Positions 5,593 through 8,057 of a DNA stretch of 8,057 nucleotides are shown here, in pieces; within the stretch, counting starts at the first letter, position 1, and every line of letters starts with the position of its first letter. The DNA lies in the NCBI GenBank assembly GCA_017390825.1, contig JAFPAK010000380.1, positions 1 to 8,057 on the forward strand, written 5' to 3'. The stretch comes from Clostridia bacterium (GTDB lineage: Bacteria > Bacillota_A > Clostridia > Oscillospirales > Acutalibacteraceae). The position numbers were made by a program, and so were the translations under genes. The notes below the pieces were generated by a model that searched no databases, was not told where the DNA came from, and saw only the letters and a program-made list of their open reading frames with translations.

Positions 5593-6859
5593 AACCGTAT
5601 TTTGTATTTTAATGTCATTTTGCATTATTTTCGGACTTTGCAGCTGTCAGAGAGTCAAGCTGGTAAAGCTGTACGTCAGGGATTATGGCATCGTTCCGAA
5701 TGATATAACCTATACTGCTGAGAATATAAAGAAGATAAACAAGCTTATTAAGAAAGCCGAAAAAGGTCAGCTAGTCATCTTCGACGAGGGAACATATTAT
5801 ATTGACGGCGCTATTGAGGTGATTGATAAGGAAATCTTTTCTGTCAGCGGTACATATACAAAAATAGTTAATACCGCTTATGATGCAAAATCCACTGACA
5901 CCTCACTTTCTCAGATGTTCAAAATCAAAAACTGCGATCAATTATTTGTAAATAGCTTTACACTCAGCTATTATCGTTATAATTCATTTTGCGCAAGTAT
6001 AAGCAAGCATGATTTTCGCAACGATTTCACCTACCTTTATCCTTACGATGAATTTAACAGCGAAACAAAAGTAACAGTAAGCGGTGATGAACCTATTTCA
6101 TCCTGCTATATTGAAAATGAACACGGATTACTAAAACCATATAATGCACTTGACATTATCTACGATTCAAACACCGGATATTATGTTGAAAGAATATTAG
6201 GCGAAACCTCAAACTCTGTGTGCTACGAGTTTTCATCCAATTCAGCCCCGGTAGTCAGCGTTGAAAATTCAAATAATGTTGAATTTGATGATTTAAATAT
6301 CAAAGAAGCCGGTGGCAGCGCTTTTGAGATAAAGAATTCAAGCAACACCAAGATCACAAGATCAACATTATCCATTACGGAAAACAAGGATAATGCCGTG
6401 TTGAGCTTTAAGAATGCGATAAATGCTGATAATGTAAGCGGTGATACAACCGTCAGCAAGTGTGATTTCAATGGCATATCAGGCAACGCAGTAACGGTAA
6501 ACAGCAGCGGAAATGTTACGATTGAAAATTGCAGCTTCAGCAACATTGCCGGAAACGGACTTGCAATAAGCGGAGCTTCATTCAATATATCAAAATGTGA
6601 TTTTAAGTATATCAGCAAATCTGCTATATCCGCCGCCAACACCGCAGAAAAATCTAATGTCAACGATTGTGATTTTGATGTTATCGGCGAACATATTATC
6701 AGCGCAGATACTTCAGGCATTATTAATGTGAGTGGTAATACATCTTCTGCCCCTATATATTCTGATGAACCGTACAAGTTCACCAATACACAGATCAATG
6801 ACACCGATAATACTATTGCAACAAAAGCTACAGACACAACCGAACAACATAAAGGATAA
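5570..6859 (+). CDS. Lipoprotein with parallel beta-helix (pectate-lyase-like) fold
   Basis: This is a secreted protein of 429 residues with no assignable activity. The basic, hydrophobic N-terminus ends in L-C-S-C at 23-26 followed by QRVK, a lipobox that anchors C26 to the membrane. Residues 35-85 (YVRDYGIVPNDITYTAEN, then GQLVIFDEGTYYIDG) resemble the start of pectate-lyase-3/phage-tailspike-like domains. From about 230 to 385 there are seven or so coils of 20-25 residues, each with Asn/Ser turns and repeats such as KCDFNGISGNAV, NCSFSNIAGNGL, KCDFKYISKSAI and DCDFDVIGEHII. This is a right-handed beta-helix ladder with a stacked cysteine and aspartate/phenylalanine position. The tail (400-429) is Thr/Asp-rich. 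The start lies inside the reductase gene, with only a weak ribosome site, suggesting coupling. It may be a polysaccharide lyase/hydrolase or an adhesin; no catalytic triad can be assigned. Confidence 0.85.
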   Translation: MKLRSICKTVFCILMSFCIIFGLCSCQRVKLVKLYVRDYGIVPNDITYTAENIKKINKLIKKAEKGQLVIFDEGTYYIDGAIEVIDKEIFSVSGTYTKIVNTAYDAKSTDTSLSQMFKIKNCDQLFVNSFTLSYYRYNSFCASISKHDFRNDFTYLYPYDEFNSETKVTVSGDEPISSCYIENEHGLLKPYNALDIIYDSNTGYYVERILGETSNSVCYEFSSNSAPVVSVENSNNVEFDDLNIKEAGGSAFEIKNSSNTKITRSTLSITENKDNAVLSFKNAINADNVSGDTTVSKCDFNGISGNAVTVNSSGNVTIENCSFSNIAGNGLAISGASFNISKCDFKYISKSAISAANTAEKSNVNDCDFDVIGEHIISADTSGIINVSGNTSSAPIYSDEPYKFTNTQINDTDNTIATKATDTTEQHKG

Positions 6860-6955
6860 ACAATGTCATATTATGCGGTTTATCTGCGTGTTGCGCATTA
6901 GCTGTATGTACCAAAAATAAGTGTGCGAAAATCTATGCGAGTAAAATATTAGAAT

Positions 6956-6988
6956 AATCCTCCTGCTGCTTTTCAGTAGGAGGATTTT
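6956..6988 (+). terminator. Intrinsic terminator after the beta-helix gene
   Basis: A 13-bp stem with one G-T pair joins AATCCTCCTGCTG (6956-6968) to CAGTAGGAGGATT (6974-6986) around a CTTTT loop, and runs into TTTT (6985-6988). It lies about 97 nt after the stop codon of the beta-helix gene. The rest of 6860-7081 holds no convincing gene. Confidence 0.75.
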
Positions 6989-7081
6989 AATGTGTTGATC
7001 AAACAATCCCTTCACGCTACCGCTGAATAATCAGTAGAAATGTTTTTTGAACATAGGAAATTATAAAATGTTTAAAAGAGC

Positions 7082-7112
7082 AAAAACGGCATAGCCATAA
7101 AGACTATACCGT
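7082..7112 (-). terminator. Intrinsic terminator of the cotJC remnant
   Basis: On the minus strand ACGGTATAG (7104-7112) pairs with CTATGCCGT (7086-7094) around a 9-nt loop and is followed by five T's. The one non-Watson-Crick position is U-G on this strand but C-A on the other, so the hairpin is better formed in the minus-strand RNA. It lies about 65 nt after the cotJC stop codon. Confidence 0.7.
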
Positions 7113-7176
7113 AATTTGATCAAAGAACCACTCTCGTCCTTTTCACTATCTTGTGTGAAGAGGATGTATGACGCTT

Positions 7177-7614
7177 TTATTTAGATTTTCTTCTGGTATT
7201 GTTGTCAAATGCAGGATTGAATGCGTAAAAGTTTTTAGAATCCAGAGTATCATAAACCCTGCGCAGTCCCTCACCAAAGCGTTGGAAATGGACGATTTCT
7301 CTCTCTCGCAGGAACTTAATAGGATCACGGACATCAGGGTCATCGATAAGACGAAGCAGATTATCGTAAGACAATCGTGCTTTTTGCTCTGCTGCAAGAT
7401 CCTCATTTAAATCTGCGATAACATCGCCCGACACAGATATCGTTTCAGCCGACCAAGGATTGCCCGATGCAAATTGCGGATAAACACCTGCTGTGTGATC
7501 TACAAAATAGGTATCGTATCCGTCACGCTTTATCTCATCAATAGTCATGTTCTTTGTAAGCTGATAAAGTATAGCGCTTATCATCTCAAGATGAGCAAGT
7601 TCCTCTGTGCCCAC
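7177..7614 (-). pseudogene. cotJC: 5'-truncated cotJC (spore-coat manganese catalase)
   Basis: This is the C-terminal 145 or so residues of CotJC, a dimanganese catalase-like spore-coat protein of about 190-205 residues made in the mother cell. GTEELAHLEMI (2-12), YFVDHTAGVYPQ (36-47), EDLAAEQKAR (71-80), RLIDDPDVRDPIKFLRERE (88-106) and VHFQRFGE (108-115) match the family closely. Metal ligands E5, H8, E76 and H109 are present. The first Glu ligand and about 60 N-terminal residues are missing. Similarity stops abruptly at VGTEEL. Upstream in frame there are only 15 or so unrelated codons before a stop, and the GTG at 7612-7614 that could serve as a start is really the internal Val. The reading frame is otherwise intact, so the break looks recent, or could be an assembly junction. 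It should not make a working catalase. Confidence 0.88.
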
Positions 7615-7615
7615 C

Positions 7616-7819
7616 TTATGCTCGGAAATGTTCCATTCTATTTATAAAACGGACAAGCCCCGCTTTTTCGGCTTCCTTGTAGATACGATTAAGACACGTG
7701 ATAAGGTGATCCGATACGGCGTAGAAAATCAGGTAGAGTTCTCTGAACATCCTACAGTCAAAAAGCGTGGGAAAACTAAAACTATCCGAATCTTTGTATC
7801 CGTTCCGGAGGTGTTTTAA
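7616..7819 (+). pseudogene. 3' fragment of an unrecognised gene abutting cotJC
   Basis: This open frame of 67 codons ends at TAA 7817-7819. It has coding-like codons (many G- or A-first triplets in the second half) and a basic, mixed alpha/beta composition. It includes KPRFFGFLVDTIKTRDKVIR, then a charged stretch rich in Lys/Arg (VKKRGKTKTIRIF) near the end. The frame continues to the left only through the antisense of cotJC, so its true 5' part is probably missing. The general look, a terminal basic beta-rich segment, would suit the C-terminus of a recombinase or other DNA-binding protein, but I do not recognise the family. A 115-codon minus-strand frame overlaps it (7616-7963) and looks less protein-like. 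Whether either is real is uncertain. Confidence 0.35.
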
Positions 7820-7860
7820 GGTCAAAAAACATCGGATCATAGAAAATCTTGAATACATAT

Positions 7861-7866
7861 TATAAT
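7861..7866 (+). promoter_or_regulatory. Possible -10 box before the structured element
   Basis: A perfect TATAAT lies 42 nt before the stem-loop element, placing a start site at about 7873. No recognisable -35 box is present at the proper spacing (7838-7843 reads CATAGA), so this is a weak prediction supported mainly by position. Confidence 0.3.
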
Positions 7867-7907
7867 CCTGAAAACACACGGTGGTTAATGCCGAGTGCTT
7901 TTTGTTA

Positions 7908-8015
7908 AGACGGCAATCTGAGTTTGCGCAACAGTTTAAACTGTCGAAACACGAAACCTGCACGCTTTAGTGGCGTGCAACCGTGTTTCTGTGCGCAAAG
8001 ACCGGATTGTCGTCT
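7908..8015 (+). ncRNA. Nested multi-stem element before the right-end ORF; putative structured RNA
   Basis: An outer 11-bp stem pairs AGACGGCAATC (7908-7918) with GATTGTCGTCT (8005-8015) with one G-U. After a small internal loop an 8-bp stem pairs TTTGCGCA (7923-7930) with TGCGCAAA (7992-7999). Inside lie two arms. One is a short palindrome, ACAGTTTAAACTGT (7931-7944). The other is a long hairpin with GAAACACG (7946-7953) against CGTGTTTC (7982-7989) and TGCACGC (7959-7965) against GCGTGCA (7973-7979), with a TTTAGTG loop. About 39 pairs in 108 nt cannot be chance. It ends 18 nt before the next start codon. Candidates are a retron-type msr-msd RNA, another reverse-transcriptase partner RNA, a cis-acting leader, or a transposon end. 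The sequence does not choose between them. Confidence 0.55.
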
Positions 8016-8033
8016 GTTTGCTTTAGGAAAACT

Positions 8034-8057
8034 ATGGAATTTTACAAGGAACTATTC
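8034..8057 (+). CDS. 5' end of an unidentified gene, cut by the window edge
   Basis: ATG at 8034 has AGGA 5 nt upstream and begins MEFYKELF before the window ends. The frame is open back to a TAG at 7968, but those earlier codons lie inside the folded element, so the ATG is the better start. Eight residues do not identify a family. Short starts of this kind (aromatic and acidic, Phe-Tyr-Lys) occur in some bacterial reverse transcriptases and in many other proteins, so the resemblance carries little weight. Its place 18 nt after a compact structured RNA is the reason to look further. Confidence 0.5.

Noticed and set aside
6223..6837. A 204-codon open frame on the minus strand opposite the beta-helix gene
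   Set aside because: It mirrors the repetitive Asn/Ser-rich codons of the plus-strand gene, has no ribosome site and does not resemble a known protein. The plus-strand gene has a signal peptide and clear repeats.
6860..7176. A small gene in the 317-base gap between the beta-helix gene and cotJC
   Set aside because: Only two converging terminators are supported. The short open frames lack ribosome sites and protein-like composition.
7867..7945. Template repeat of a diversity-generating retroelement
   Set aside because: No adenine-rich template paired with a variable repeat at the end of a target gene is seen in the window. The downstream gene is too short to show an RT.
7616..7963. A 115-codon minus-strand frame between the cotJC remnant and the right edge
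   Set aside because: It runs through the structured element, is Cys/Phe-rich in a shadow-like way and has no good start. Its last residues (KEAEKAGLVRFINRM) look slightly protein-like, so it was kept in mind, but the plus-strand frame seems better.
7990..8010. GTGCGC as the 5' end of a group II intron
   Set aside because: Group II intron ORFs lie several hundred bases after the 5' end, inside domain IV, and no domain V or VI is visible. The motif is part of the paired stem here.
1..8057. CRISPR array, rRNA, riboswitch or insertion-sequence ends
   Set aside because: No regularly spaced direct repeats, no rRNA sequence, no riboswitch aptamer I recognise and no transposase gene were found.

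Overview
The window looks like the chromosome of a spore-forming, carbohydrate-using anaerobe of the Clostridia (Bacillota), probably a Ruminococcus/Oscillospiraceae relative. This rests on a SigK-type sporulation sigma factor, a remnant of the spore-coat manganese catalase CotJC, a GH16 glucanase lipoprotein, AT-rich spacers with near-consensus sigma-A promoters, and a tandem-hairpin tail at the left edge of a kind I associate with gut Ruminococcaceae. The genus is an inference.

Left edge (1-357): a three-hairpin repeat ending in a strong terminator stem, then two minus-strand tRNA genes, Met(CAU) followed by Trp(CCA), driven by a promoter with consensus TTGACA and TATAAT boxes.

Minus-strand operon (3770 down to 358): CPBP-family membrane protease, tadA (tRNA adenosine deaminase), ychF (translation-associated P-loop ATPase) and a secreted GH16 beta-glucanase lipoprotein. 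Gaps are 3, 20 and 18 nt, and an extended -10 promoter lies upstream at about 3800. Two translation-related housekeeping genes therefore sit between two cell-envelope genes.

Plus-strand block (3887-6859): sigK is complete and uninterrupted, with a hydrophobic pro-sequence-like N-terminus, but it appears to lack about 17-18 residues at the start of sigma region 4. After a clear promoter comes a YghZ/Gpr-type aldo/keto reductase. It overlaps by 23 bp a lipoprotein with a pectate-lyase-like parallel beta-helix, so the two are probably translated from one mRNA. A terminator follows at about 6956-6988.

Right edge (6989-8057): a rearranged region. The 3' two-thirds of cotJC, on the minus strand and with its own terminator, is cut at about 7614. 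It abuts the 3' part of an unrecognised plus-strand gene, so both genes have lost their 5' ends at one junction. To the right, 7908-8015 forms a nested, multi-armed stem that ends 18 nt before the ATG of an ORF running off the window (8034 onward). A compact structured RNA placed directly before a gene is the layout of retron-type or other RT-associated defence cassettes, but only eight codons of the gene are visible, so its identity is open. This is the most promising candidate for an undescribed system here.
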